Source: Bacteroidetes bacterium UBA4416 (GTDB lineage: Bacteria > Bacteroidota > Bacteroidia > B-17B0 > Aurantibacillaceae). From it: a DNA stretch of 53,524 bases. A program made the position numbers and the translations under genes. This document shows positions 26,228-36,400 of the stretch, piece after piece (the stretch's first letter is position 1; the number at the start of each line of letters is the position of its first letter). The notes under the pieces are model-generated. The model worked only from the letters and a program-made list of their open reading frames with translations, was not told the DNA's origin and made no database searches. Where the stretch lies: NCBI GenBank assembly GCA_002390745.1, contig DGQK01000062.1, positions 118,094 through 171,617 on the forward strand, in the 5' to 3' direction.

Positions 26228-27744
26228 ATGAAGCTAAAAGCATCCTCTATTCCCCTGCTAATAGCAGGCTTAATTGCATTCGTTTTCTTCCTTACCCTGA
26301 AATGCCTTCATTTCAGGCGCTGCGACTATAGTTCCGATCTGTTCAGCCACTTTCAGCTAAGCCATGACTGGCTGATCGGGAAGCCGCTGTTGTATGAGAA
26401 CTGCTTTGGCTTTCATAATAAGATCCACAATTACTTTATTGATTTGCTCTTAAGCCCTTTCACCTGGCTGTTTAGTGTTTACGGGCTGTTTGTAGCACTT
26501 TTCTGCCTGGTTGCGGGCTCTTACATCAGGGTGTTGAAATTGCTGGACCAGCATGCCGCCCCGTTCGAAACAAAGCTGCTGGTATTCTTTCTCTACACCT
26601 CGCCCCTATCCTTTTTCCTGTTTCATAATGAACACTATGGATTTCATGCCGAAATGCTCCTGATGCCGCTGGCGCTGCTGTTCTGTGCAGGCTACCTGGA
26701 AAAAAACAAGTGGTACCTGCTATGGGGAGCGTTGATCGTTCTGGTGAAGGAAGATGCCGTCATAGTGTTATGGTCCTGCCTGATGATGCTCCATTTTAAG
26801 GATTGGGATTCGGGGCAAGAAAGAACAAAACAGTTTTTCAGGAGTACCATAAGCCTGACGCTGATCTGCCTGCTTATTTTTGTGGCCGGTATGGTATGGA
26901 TCAAATGGCTGAACAACTGGAATGACATGCGCACAGGAGACATCATCAAAAAGCTGCAGGCGGAGTCTTTCAGCACCTGTGGCATTCGTTCCTCTACCTC
27001 AGCCGGCAACGCATGCAGCTGACCATTTTTTTGGTATTGATCATTTACCTTTACGCCGGCTGGAAATATACCCTGGCCGCTGTATTGATCTCTGTTCCCC
27101 TCTTAATAACCAACCTGATGGCAGGCGCCTATTACACTACCGCCGGCGAGGCCGGAATAAAAAATATGTTTTCAGTCATGTGGGTACCCCGTCTAAGCAT
27201 GTACTGGGCCTATTGGTTCACGGCAATTGTGGTGGCATTTACTTATAAACGACCATTTCTTACCGCCCCTGAGCGATTTCTAAAGCTGTCGGGCTGCCTC
27301 TGTTACGGTATCCTGCTCGTGAGCTTCCAGGCCGGTTTTTTCCGCCGTTGCGAAATCACTCGTTTCGATACCTTTGCCAGTATCAAAGAGGCTTTCGTGC
27401 CTGCCTTTAAAAACGAGGCCTACGTTGAATTACCCGAAGCCGCTGCCATTGCACAGCATCTCCCCGACCATTATCCTGTGGCTCCAATGAACCGCGTATT
27501 TGGCGCCTTTCACCGTCAGGATATTGTATGGCTTGACTATATTGATAAAGCCTGGTACCCGCCGCGGATGATCCTGACCAGCTACGCCCATGGCGGGATT
27601 CCGTCAGACGTCAGTAAAATCATGAAACACCCGCTGTTCATGCTCTACAAGGACAAGCTGCATATCTATTGCGAGGCAGAAGATACCGGTTTTGTCTCGA
27701 AAGCAGGAATTCAGGGGATATGGGTTGATGAACGCATGAAGTAA
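26228..27744 (+). pseudogene. DUF2079-like multi-pass membrane protein, frameshifted
   Basis: One long membrane-protein gene broken into two frames. The first part runs from ATG 26228 (MKLKASSIPLLIAG) in frame to about 26950, with hydrophobic segments and DUF2079-like marks such as SDLFSHFQLSHDWLIGKPLL and FHAEMLLMPLALLF. The second part continues one frame back to the stop at 27744. Adding one A to the A5 run at 26948-26952 joins them smoothly (DIIKKAAGGVFQHLWHSFLYL) and removes the break. The intact product would be about 505 residues. It is either a real frameshift mutation or a homopolymer sequencing error. Function unknown; family members are predicted integral membrane proteins. Confidence 0.75.
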
Positions 27745-27786
27745 TTGCCGGACGCGCGACTTTCCGCAACGAACACTCCTCCCCTT

Positions 27787-27816
27787 TTTGCAATCCCGAT
27801 CAAAATAGTATCTTTG
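27787..27816 (+). promoter_or_regulatory. Promoter of the PKD lipoprotein
   Basis: TTTG (27787-27790), an 18-bp spacer and TATCTTTG (27809-27816) match the Bacteroidota promoter. The TTG start codon is 16 bases after the -7 box, so the leader would be only about 10 nt. Confidence 0.8.
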
Positions 27817-27832
27817 GATTAAAATTAACCCC

Positions 27833-28426
27833 TTGAAAACACATTTACTTGCCCTTACAGCGTTTTTCTTTCTTCTGACAGGCACTTCCTGCCAAAAGAA
27901 GCCTGCGGCTTCCTTTTCGACCGATAAAGAGGTATACACCGTCCGCGAGTCTGTGCGTATGACCAATAGTTCGGACAATGCATCGTATTACACCTGGATC
28001 GTGAAAGGACCGGGCGGGGAAGAGATCCGTGGATCAAAAGAAAGCTTTTCCTTCGAACTGAGCCAGGCCGGAACCTACGAGATCACCTTATGCGTTTATT
28101 CTAAAAACGGGAAAGAGGTCAGCAAGTTCAGCAAAACCATCGAATCCCGAACGGCAGTTAGCTCTTATGTGTTTTATACCAACAGCCTGGATAATACCTT
28201 AAAAAATGTCAGCATCTATATCGACAATCAGTATGTGGGCATGCTCAATACGAATTGCTACAGCACGCCTTCCTGCGGAACGCCCAATACACTGGCGGTA
28301 GAGATTCCGGACGGGCTTCATGACCTCCGCTTTACGTTCGGGCCGATCGGCCACAATAAGATCTATTATAACGTTGCTTTTTCCAATAATGGCACGACCT
28401 GCAGGCCCTACCTCATCAGCAGCTAA
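27833..28426 (+). CDS. PKD-domain lipoprotein of unknown function
   Basis: A 197-residue lipoprotein. It starts with TTG; no ATG lies nearby and the promoter position supports this start. The signal peptide ends LLTGTSCQKK, with Cys as the lipid site. A PKD-like domain covers about residues 27-105 (ASFSTDKEVYTVRESVRMTN ... AGTYEITLCVYSKNGKE). A C-terminal domain of about 85 residues has four Cys and no family I recognise. Probably anchored in the cell envelope; its partner is unknown. Confidence 0.8.
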   Translation: MKTHLLALTAFFFLLTGTSCQKKPAASFSTDKEVYTVRESVRMTNSSDNASYYTWIVKGPGGEEIRGSKESFSFELSQAGTYEITLCVYSKNGKEVSKFSKTIESRTAVSSYVFYTNSLDNTLKNVSIYIDNQYVGMLNTNCYSTPSCGTPNTLAVEIPDGLHDLRFTFGPIGHNKIYYNVAFSNNGTTCRPYLISS

Positions 28427-28452
28427 TTTATTCATTTAAAGACCCCAAAACC

Positions 28453-28953
28453 ATGCATTTCAACTTTTTAATCATTCTTGCAGCGGCTGTCGTTCCTATC
28501 GTCATTGGCGGTATCTGGTATAATCCCCGTGTTTTCGGCAAAGCCTGGATGGAGGCTTCCGGGCTCACGGAAGAAAAGCTCAAAGGCGCGAATATGGCGA
28601 AGATCTTCATCATCACCTTTATCTTTATGTGTTTCCTGGCCTTCCTGATGTGCGCGCTGGTGATCCACCAGTTCCATGTCGGTGGCCTCCTTTCCACGCA
28701 GCCCGATTCCGGCGACCCGAATTCAACCTCTATGCAGATGTTGAAAAAATTTATGGAGCTATACGGTAACAGCTACCGCACCTTCAAGCACGGCGCTTTT
28801 CACGGCACGCTGGCGGGTATCATGATCGCCCTGCCTATCATCGGTACCAACGCCCTGTTTGAGCGCAAAGGCTTCAAATACATTGCCATCAATGCGGGCT
28901 ACTGGATCGTAAGCATGGCCCTGATGGGCGGCGTGCTCTGCGCGTTTTTATAG
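28453..28953 (+). CDS. DUF1761-like integral membrane protein
   Basis: A 166-residue protein with four hydrophobic segments at about 4-24, 49-71, 110-132 and 143-166. The opening IIGGIWYNPRVFGKAWMEASGLTEE-type sequence (GGIWYNPRVFGKAWMEASG) is the mark of the DUF1761 family. Function is unknown in the family. It lies 26 bp after the lipoprotein gene and may be co-transcribed. Confidence 0.8.
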   Translation: MHFNFLIILAAAVVPIVIGGIWYNPRVFGKAWMEASGLTEEKLKGANMAKIFIITFIFMCFLAFLMCALVIHQFHVGGLLSTQPDSGDPNSTSMQMLKKFMELYGNSYRTFKHGAFHGTLAGIMIALPIIGTNALFERKGFKYIAINAGYWIVSMALMGGVLCAFL

Positions 28954-29055
28954 CGTTTTGCTTTTGGAGAATCCACCGGACATCTCTGTTTCGCAATCGT
29001 CCCTCTTTTCCTTCTCAGGAATTTATTTACTGTCTCTCTGACAAATCCTAACATC

Positions 29056-30498
29056 ATGAGATCCGTTTACAGAGTCCTCTTCCTAAGCCTGATAGCTTTT
29101 CATGCGGAAGCGCAAGTCAAAGAATATTACCCCGATCCAGCTCCCGGCATCGGAGAACGCCTGGAGGCGTGGCAGGATTTGAAATTCGGTTTGCTGATGC
29201 ACTGGGGCCCTTACAGCCAATGGGGTATTGTAGAAAGCTGGAGCATCTGCCCGGAAGACCTGAGCTGGGCCGCCGGCGGAAGAAAAGAAGGTATAGCCTC
29301 TGACTATTTCACGTACAGGAAACGCTACGAAGAACTCAAATACACCTTCAATCCGGAAAAGTTTAATCCCGAAAAATGGGCCCAAGCCGCCGGTATGGCA
29401 GGCATGAAGTATATGGTGTTTACAACCAAGCACCACGATGGCTTTTGCATGTTCGATACAAAAGAAACAGATTACAAAATTACGGCTTCAGATTGCTTAT
29501 TTTCTTCCAATGCCCGAAGTAATGTGACACGCGCGATTTTCGACGCTTTCCGGAAGAATAATTTCTGGATAGGCGCTTATTTTTCAAAGCCCGACTGGCA
29601 TTCGGAATATTACTGGTGGGATCGCTTTCCGCCTTCCGACCGCAATCCGAACTATGCTATAGTCAAGTATCCCGACCGATGGAAAAAATTTGTGGACTAC
29701 ACACATGCCCAGGTCAACGAGCTCATGAGCGATTATGGAAAAATAGACATCCTCTGGCTGGATGGAGGCTGGGTAAGGACAAAAACAGATGCCGAAATTA
29801 CCAACGCCCTCACCGAAACCTACGAGGGAAGCCGCTGGGCACGCAACCCCCAGAACCAGGACATCAACATGCCATGGTTGGTGGAAAAAGCAAGGGAAAA
29901 GCAGCCGGGTTTGATTGTGGTAGACCGCGCAGTGCCTGGTATCCATCAAAACTACCTGACACCCGAGCAGCATATTCCGGAAAAAGGATTGCCTTATCCC
30001 TGGGAAACCTGCATGACCATGGCCACGAGCTGGAGTTATAAACCACATGATGATTACAAAACGGCGGATGAATTGATTGAAAAGTTTGTAGACGTGGTAA
30101 GCAAGGGCGGCAACTTTCTGCTGAACATAGCGCCAAGCCCGGATGGAGAGCTTGATTCGGTGGCCTACCAGCGCCTGAACGACATAGGCACGTGGACGGC
30201 CATTAACCGGGAAGCCATCTACAGCACCCGCAAATACGAGAGCTTCGGCGAAGGAGAAGACATCCGCTTCACCCAATCGAAAGATGGAAAAGTGATCTAT
30301 GTGTTCTTCTTCAAAGAACCTTTAAAAACGGTTGTTCTGAAAAAAATTCCTTTCCTGAAAAACCGCAAAGCCATTATGATGGGCAGCAGGCAAACTCCGG
30401 TACTGAGTCAATCAGGCGAAGGCACATCCATCAGCTTCCCGAAAGGAATAAGCTCCGGATTGCAGCATGTGTGGGTGGTAAAACTGTCGGATCAATAA
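29056..30498 (+). CDS. Secreted alpha-L-fucosidase, GH29
   Basis: A 480-residue retaining fucosidase acting on terminal alpha-L-fucose of glycans. The signal peptide ends AEAQ (residues 1-20). GH29 marks include KFGLLMHWGPYSQWG, MKYMVFTTKHHDGFCMFDT and the nucleophile motif ILWLDGGW with Asp236. The end of the catalytic barrel (GGNFLLNIAPSPDGE) and a short beta C-terminal domain are present. There is no T9SS tail, so the mature enzyme is probably periplasmic. No SusC/SusD pair is nearby, so this is not a classical polysaccharide utilisation locus. Confidence 0.93.
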   Translation: MRSVYRVLFLSLIAFHAEAQVKEYYPDPAPGIGERLEAWQDLKFGLLMHWGPYSQWGIVESWSICPEDLSWAAGGRKEGIASDYFTYRKRYEELKYTFNPEKFNPEKWAQAAGMAGMKYMVFTTKHHDGFCMFDTKETDYKITASDCLFSSNARSNVTRAIFDAFRKNNFWIGAYFSKPDWHSEYYWWDRFPPSDRNPNYAIVKYPDRWKKFVDYTHAQVNELMSDYGKIDILWLDGGWVRTKTDAEITNALTETYEGSRWARNPQNQDINMPWLVEKAREKQPGLIVVDRAVPGIHQNYLTPEQHIPEKGLPYPWETCMTMATSWSYKPHDDYKTADELIEKFVDVVSKGGNFLLNIAPSPDGELDSVAYQRLNDIGTWTAINREAIYSTRKYESFGEGEDIRFTQSKDGKVIYVFFFKEPLKTVVLKKIPFLKNRKAIMMGSRQTPVLSQSGEGTSISFPKGISSGLQHVWVVKLSDQ

Positions 30499-30566
30499 TT
30501 GAAGTTTCCTGATACATTCCCACTTTGCCAGAGCTTCCGATCTACACAGGATATCCGGCAAATGTG

Positions 30567-30574
30567 TATCTTTG
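30567..30574 (+). promoter_or_regulatory. -7 box of truA (probably leaderless)
   Basis: TATCTTTG is followed by only five bases (CGCCC) before the truA ATG. With a usual start of transcription about 5-7 bases after the box, the mRNA would begin at or next to the ATG. No clear -33 TTTG at 19 bp. Confidence 0.6.
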
Positions 30575-30579
30575 CGCCC

Positions 30580-31344
30580 ATGCCTCGCTATTTTATCCAG
30601 CTTGCCTATAACGGCGCCAACTACAACGGTTGGCAGGAACAGGATAATACACCGCACACCGTGCAGCAGGTACTCCGCGAAAAGATTTCGATGATCCTGG
30701 GAGAAGCCATCGACATTACAGGTTGCGGCCGCACCGATACCGGTGTGCATGCCAAAGATTATTATGCTCATTTCGACTCTGCGAAAAACGACCTGCACCT
30801 TCCTTCGTCCAACTGTGTATACAAGCTCAATAAGGTATTGCCTTACGAAATTGCGATCAAACAGATTTACGCCGTAAAGCCCGAAGCCAGCGCCCGTTTC
30901 GATGCCGAATGGCGGAGCTACGGCTACTACATTCACCGGCAGAAAGACCCTTTCCTGTTCAACAGCTCGCTGTATGTGTTTGGCGAACTGGACATAGAGC
31001 TTATGAACCAGGCCGCAGCACACCTGCTCACGGTTAGCGATTTCACGAGCTTCAGCAAGGCAAATACCCAAACCTTTACCAACAACTGCAAGGTTACCGA
31101 AGCGCGCTGGGAAAAGCTGAACGAGAACGAATATGTTTTCATTATCACAGCCAACCGTTTTCTGCGCAACATGGTCCGCGCCATTGTAGGCACCCTGCTG
31201 GAAATCGGCAAGGGCAAGCTCAACAAAGAACAATTCAAAGCCATCTGCGAAAGCAGGAACCGTTCGGAAGCCGGCATGTCTGCGCCCGGGCATGCTTTGT
31301 ATTTAACTCATATCCACTACCCGGAAACTATTTTTAATGTCTGA
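30580..31344 (+). CDS. truA: tRNA pseudouridine(38-40) synthase
   Basis: A 254-residue TruA that converts uridines 38-40 of the tRNA anticodon arm to pseudouridine. I chose ATG 30580 (MPRYFIQLAYNGANYNGWQ), which fits the family start; an upstream in-frame ATG would add 27 unrelated residues. The catalytic Asp is in GCGRTDTGVHA. RNFLRNMVRAIVG-type (NRFLRNMVRAIVGTLLEIG) is also present. It overlaps the ABC exporter gene by 8 bp, so they are probably co-transcribed. Confidence 0.96.
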   Translation: MPRYFIQLAYNGANYNGWQEQDNTPHTVQQVLREKISMILGEAIDITGCGRTDTGVHAKDYYAHFDSAKNDLHLPSSNCVYKLNKVLPYEIAIKQIYAVKPEASARFDAEWRSYGYYIHRQKDPFLFNSSLYVFGELDIELMNQAAAHLLTVSDFTSFSKANTQTFTNNCKVTEARWEKLNENEYVFIITANRFLRNMVRAIVGTLLEIGKGKLNKEQFKAICESRNRSEAGMSAPGHALYLTHIHYPETIFNV

Positions 31345-33115
31345 ATCCGCACCAAAAAGTAAACTCAACCTCAACCTGCTGAAACGGATCCTTTCCTACA
31401 GCAAACCTTATAAAACCTTATTCGGGCTGGCGGTGATCCTTACACTCACGCTATCTGCGCTCGCCATTGTGAGGCCTCTGCTCATCAACCAGGCGCTGAA
31501 TGCCGTAGGCATCGAAAACCCCAACGCAGAAGGCTACAAAGCGCCGGCTGAGCGTATGCACTTTCTGAACATGATGGGGCTTCTGCTGATCGGCATCCTT
31601 TTACTGGAGGCGGTCTTGCAGTTCACCAACATCTACATCACCAATCTGCTGGGACAGAACATTGTGAAAGACCTCAGGCTCCAGGTATACAAGCATATTC
31701 TGAAGCTTAAGAATACTTACTTTGACAATACGCCGGTGGGCACGCTGGTGACACGCTCGGTATCGGATATCGAAAGCCTTAGCGACGTGTTCTCCCAGGG
31801 CTTTATCGTCATAGCCGGCGACATCCTTACCATCGTTATTTTTGTGAGCGCCATGCTCCTGAAAAACTGGGCCATTGCCCTGGTCACGCTCAGCACCATT
31901 CCCATGCTCCTCATCGCCACCACCATTTTCAAGAACGGTGTCAAAAAAACCTTTACCGAAGTGCGCAATGCCGTAGCTTCGCTCAACGCCTTTACCAACG
32001 AGCACATCACCGGCATGCGCATCATCCAGATCTTCAACCGCGAAGAGGCGGAGTACGACAAATTCAAACAGATCAATGAAAAACATAAAGTAGCCAATAT
32101 CCGCTCCATTTGGTATTACTCTGTATTCTTCCCGGTGGTAGAGATCCTCTCTGCTATTTCCATTGCGCTCTTCGTATGGTTTGCCGGCCTGAAATCCAAC
32201 ACCTACAACCTGGGCCTGGGCGATATTACCTTTTTCATTATGATGATCAACATGGTGTTCCGCCCCATCCGCATGCTGGCAGACCGCCTGAACACCCTGC
32301 AAATGGGCATTGTAGCCTCCGAAAGGGTATTTAAGGTACTCGATACGCAGGAGATCATACACGACCAGGGAAGCGTAACAGCCCTGAAGATCGAAGGAAA
32401 AATAGAATTCAGGGATGTGTGGTTTGCCTATAAGGAAGAGAACTATGTGCTGAAAGGCATTTCCTTCGTCATTGAAAAAGGAAGAACGGTGGCCATCATC
32501 GGCGCTACAGGAGCGGGAAAATCGAGCATCATCAATTTGCTGAGCCGCTTTTATGAGATCAACAAAGGAGAGATTCTGATCGACGATGTGAACATCCGGG
32601 ATTATAAGCTGGCGGAACTGCGAAAATCCGTGGGCGTGGTCTTGCAGGATGTATTCCTCTTCAACGACAGTATCCTGAATAACATCACGCTACACAATCC
32701 GGAGATCACCGAAGCCGATGTGATCCGCGCTGCCAGAGAGATCGGGATTCACGAATTTTTCAGTGAGCTGCCCGGCGGATACCATTACCAGGTGAAGGAG
32801 CGCGGCGCCACGCTTTCAGCAGGGCAACGCCAGCTGGTGGCCTTCGTGCGCGCTTATGTTTATAACCCGCCGGTATTCGTACTCGACGAAGCCACCTCTT
32901 CCATCGACCTGGAAACGGAGAAACTGATCCAGAAAGCTTCCCTGGAATTATCGAAGAACAGGACCTCCATCATCATCGCCCATCGCCTCTCCACCATCCA
33001 TCATGCCGACAGCATCATCGTGATGGACAAAGGAACGATCAAAGAGCAAGGGAAAGCCACCGAGCTGAAAGAGAAGGTAGACGGGGTTTACAGGAAGATG
33101 CTGGAAATTTCGTAG
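31337..33115 (+). CDS. ABC exporter, fused membrane and ATPase domains (MsbA/MdlB-like)
   Basis: A 592-residue half-transporter with six transmembrane segments in about 25-330 and a nucleotide-binding domain in about 350-590. Walker A is GATGAGKSS, the Q-loop is VLQDVFLF, the signature is LSAGQRQ rather than LSGGQ, Walker B is VFVLDEATSS, and the H-loop is IAHRLST. It would act as a homo- or heterodimer exporting a lipid, drug or peptide; the substrate cannot be told. Its start overlaps the end of truA. Confidence 0.93.
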   Translation: MSESAPKSKLNLNLLKRILSYSKPYKTLFGLAVILTLTLSALAIVRPLLINQALNAVGIENPNAEGYKAPAERMHFLNMMGLLLIGILLLEAVLQFTNIYITNLLGQNIVKDLRLQVYKHILKLKNTYFDNTPVGTLVTRSVSDIESLSDVFSQGFIVIAGDILTIVIFVSAMLLKNWAIALVTLSTIPMLLIATTIFKNGVKKTFTEVRNAVASLNAFTNEHITGMRIIQIFNREEAEYDKFKQINEKHKVANIRSIWYYSVFFPVVEILSAISIALFVWFAGLKSNTYNLGLGDITFFIMMINMVFRPIRMLADRLNTLQMGIVASERVFKVLDTQEIIHDQGSVTALKIEGKIEFRDVWFAYKEENYVLKGISFVIEKGRTVAIIGATGAGKSSIINLLSRFYEINKGEILIDDVNIRDYKLAELRKSVGVVLQDVFLFNDSILNNITLHNPEITEADVIRAAREIGIHEFFSELPGGYHYQVKERGATLSAGQRQLVAFVRAYVYNPPVFVLDEATSSIDLETEKLIQKASLELSKNRTSIIIAHRLSTIHHADSIIVMDKGTIKEQGKATELKEKVDGVYRKMLEIS

Positions 33116-33464
33116 AGCATTTAACCGCAGAGGGCGCAAAGAAACAGGTGCATAGAACGCCGATTTTTTTTAGCTAATTGAGCAGGACTCTATTGTCACT
33201 TCGAGCGAAGCCGGGAAGCGTTCTAATAGTTTTTGCCGGGGTCCCGACTGCGCTCGATCTGACAAGCCCTCATCTACGCTTGCGTCTACTTATTCTGAGG
33301 CTTGCCTCCATCCATTCTCCTCAGGCCCTTTGCCTACTCCTTTTCTCTGTGCTTACTATTTTCTTATTACCCTAAACCTGTTTAGCTAAAAATTTAACGT
33401 TTAAGTAACCGGATTTTATCTACTTTAGAAATACTATTTTAATAACATTTTAAACTTTTATTGT
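33116..33464 (+). other. Intergenic region with repeat remnants
   Basis: This 349-bp stretch has no credible gene. It starts with CCGCAGAGGGCGCAAAG (from about 33123), a remnant-like sequence of the kind also seen reversed near 8.1 kb. It then carries a diverged inverted repeat at 33194-33264. The last 90 bp are very AT-rich and probably hold the promoter of the amidase, though I see no clear TAnnTTTG. Confidence 0.55.
33194..33264 (+). repeat. Diverged inverted-repeat element related to the dispersed repeat
   Basis: TGTCACTTCGAGCGAAGCCG (from 33194) and the reverse complement of 33243-33264 (TGTCAGATCGAGCGCAGTCG) match over most positions. The right arm CCCGACTGCGCTCGATCTGA resembles the 19.46-kb copy: both share the pattern CGACT-n-CGCTC followed by TGACA. 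Confidence 0.6.
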
Positions 33465-36400
33465 ATGAGAAAAATTTTACTGTTTCTCCCCCTTTTATGT
33501 GCATTTTCTGTCTTTGCCAATGGCAACGAGCAGCTGGTAAATAACCCTTACGCCTCTGTCTTCCGGAAGGCCTATAGCCTGAACCCCTCTATTCCCAAAG
33601 GCATCCTGGAATCGGTGGCCTGGTCGCAGAGCCGTTTTTCGGACCTGAACATGGCTGGCGTAGAACCCAGCTGTATTGGCTATCCTACAGCTTATGGGGT
33701 AATGGGGCTCACAGAAGACGGTAAAGGCTATTTCAGGAATAACCTGATAGCCGTTTCCCAGCTTTCCGGCTATTCTGTACAGGACATCAAAAGCAATCCG
33801 GAGAAAAACATCCTCGCTTATGCCAAAGCTTTCGCTGTACTGCAACAGCAGCAGCAGGTGTATGGCCATAACCTGGCAGATTATAAAATGATCTTCGTTG
33901 CTCTCAGTGAATTGCCTCTGACCAATGATCTGCAAAATGATTACGCCATCAACGCGCAACTCTACCAGCTCTACTGGTTCCTTGCCAATGGCGAACTGCA
34001 GGATTTCTATGGCTTTCCGGATTACGGCCTTAACCTGAAAGCCATTTTCGGAAACAATTACAGCGTTTTGAGCTCCTCTTCTGTCATCATCAGTCCGCAG
34101 ACCGTTACTAACGGTTCGGGAAATGCCTTCCAGGCCACCCATATTTCCAACTCTGTGGCCTCGGTAGATTACGGCCCCGCCCTCTCCAACTTTACTACCT
34201 GCAATTACAGCTCACGAAGCGGCACAGCCATTACCATGGTGGCCATTCATGATGTGGAAGGAACCTATGCCGGCTGCATTTCCTGGTTCAAAAATTGCAG
34301 TGCCAATGCCTCTGCCCACTATGTGATCCGCAGCTCCGACGGGCAGGTAACACAAATGGTGCTGGAAAGCAATAAGGCCTGGCACATCGGCTCTGAGAAT
34401 CCTTATACGCTGGGCATTGAACACGAAGGCTACAATAATAACGCTGCCTGGTACACCACAGCCATGCTCACCTCGAGCGCCGACCTGGTGCGCGATATGT
34501 GCGCCGATAATGCCATTAACCCGCTCCGTTGCTATTTCGGTCCCGGATGCAGCGGCACCACACAGCAATGCCAGCAGGGCACCTGCGTAAAGATCAAGGG
34601 CCACCAGATGTTCCCGAACCAGACACACAACGACCCCGGACCTTACTGGAATTGGGACAAATATTATAAACTGCTGAACAACGCACCGGTGATCACCACG
34701 CTCACGGCGACTTCCGGGAGCTTTTACGATTCGGGCGGCGCGTCTGCAAATTACTCCAACGATGAACGCAAACTCTGGCTTTTCCAGCCTGCGGGCGCCA
34801 CCTCCATCAGCATGAACTTTACGATGTTCAACGTGGAGAATAAATACGACTACCTTTTCATCTATGATGGCAACAACGTGAATGCCCCTCTGATCGGGAA
34901 ATACACGAGTACAGTAACTCCAGGAAACATCAACTCCTCGGGCTCCAGTCTATTGATCGAATTCCGCTCCGATTGCGCCACCACCAATCCAGGATGGGCA
35001 GCAACCTATACCACTAATGCCACAGTAACGAATACCGTGGATATGGTGAACCCTACCACGCAGGTAAACACCAACAATGCCTGGGATACAACGGCTTTCA
35101 CGGCATTTTTCACCGATGCCGATGCAGGAGGCTCAGGCCTTGAAAAAAGCTATTACCAGGTCATTGATTTTGACGGCACGGAATGGAGAGGCAATTACAC
35201 GCATGGCTTTTTCTCTGACAACTTCGATGCAGCCATACACCCGGAGTGGACGCAGAAAACAGGCACCTGGGGCATTAACGGCAATGCGCTGGAGCAAACA
35301 GACGAAGTCAGTACAGCAGCCTCCAATACCAATATTTATGCAGCGCTTACGCAAACACTTTCCAACCGCTACCTTTATAATTTCAAGGCAAAGATCGACG
35401 GCTCAGGCACCAACCGCCGCGCAGGCTTCCACTTCTTTGTGAACCATCCGGACTCTGTGAACCGCGGCAATTCGTACTTTGTGTATTTTCGCTTAGACGG
35501 CACGCAGCAGGTGCAGCTGTATGAAACTTCTTATTCGGGCGGCGTGAATATCTTCGGCTCCCCGACCTTTACAGCTCCCGTTGCGTTTACAGCCAACCAA
35601 TGGTACGATTTTAAAGTAATCTACGACCGTATTACCGGCAAGATGGATGTGTACAAAGACAACACGCCTATTGCCAGCTGGACGGACCCGACACCCCTGG
35701 CTTCGGGTGGCTATATTTCCTTCCGGAGCGGAAATTGCAAATGGACGCTCGATGAGATCAAAGTCTACCGCTCGCGCCCAACAGCTTCCGTCAGCGTTTC
35801 GGTAGGAACGGGAAATACAAACGATGCGCGCTATCAGAACCCCTCACCTACACAAAATGCAGCCAAGGTCAAATCCATCGTTAATGACGGCGCCGGAAAC
35901 TTATCATCCATCTATTACCACGATAAAAACATCGACTGGACCAGGCCATCGAACATTGCCGGCGTGAAGGATGGAAAAGCAGCAGACATTGCGACAGTCA
36001 TCACCAGCGATTCCTTATCCGCCAACTGGAGCTCTTCCAAAGATCCGCATTCAGGCATTGCGCGATACTGGTATTCCATTGGTACCACGCCGGGAGCCAC
36101 CAACACACTAACATGGACCAGCAACTGGGGCGACACCACTGTGACCGCAAAAAGCCTCAGCCTGACACCGGGCACGACTTACTACTTTAATGTGCGTTCG
36201 GAAAACGGCGCGGGCATGTTCAGCAGCGTGACCACTTCCAATGGGCAAATGCTGACAACGGCTACCAACACCACGACCAGCTCGCTGGAAGAACTCAGCC
36301 AGGGAAAAAATATTTCCGTATATCCGAATCCCTTCAATCAAAGCATTGAGGTAAGCGTCAGCCTTCCGGAAGACAGCGAGGTAACGATTGGCCTGTACGA

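Noticed and set aside
26922..27248. Third-frame open frame across the DUF2079 frameshift
   Set aside because: Its product is not hydrophobic and does not continue either half; the A-run repair explains the break better.
29584..30276. Minus-strand open frame of 230 codons within the fucosidase
   Set aside because: Antisense to a conserved catalytic domain with no independent support.
30499..30579. Upstream ATG for truA
   Set aside because: Adds 27 non-family residues, and the -7 box at 30567-30574 points to ATG 30580.
30412..31293. Long minus-strand open frame (293 codons) across the end of GH29 and truA
   Set aside because: Antisense shadow of two well-supported genes; no family motif or ribosome-binding signal.
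31601..32362. Minus-strand open frame of 253 codons within the ABC exporter
   Set aside because: Shadow of the exporter gene; low-complexity composition and no recognisable domain.
33178..33375. 65-codon plus-strand frame in the gap after the ABC exporter
   Set aside because: It consists of the diverged inverted repeat and low-complexity Leu/Ser; no protein signal.
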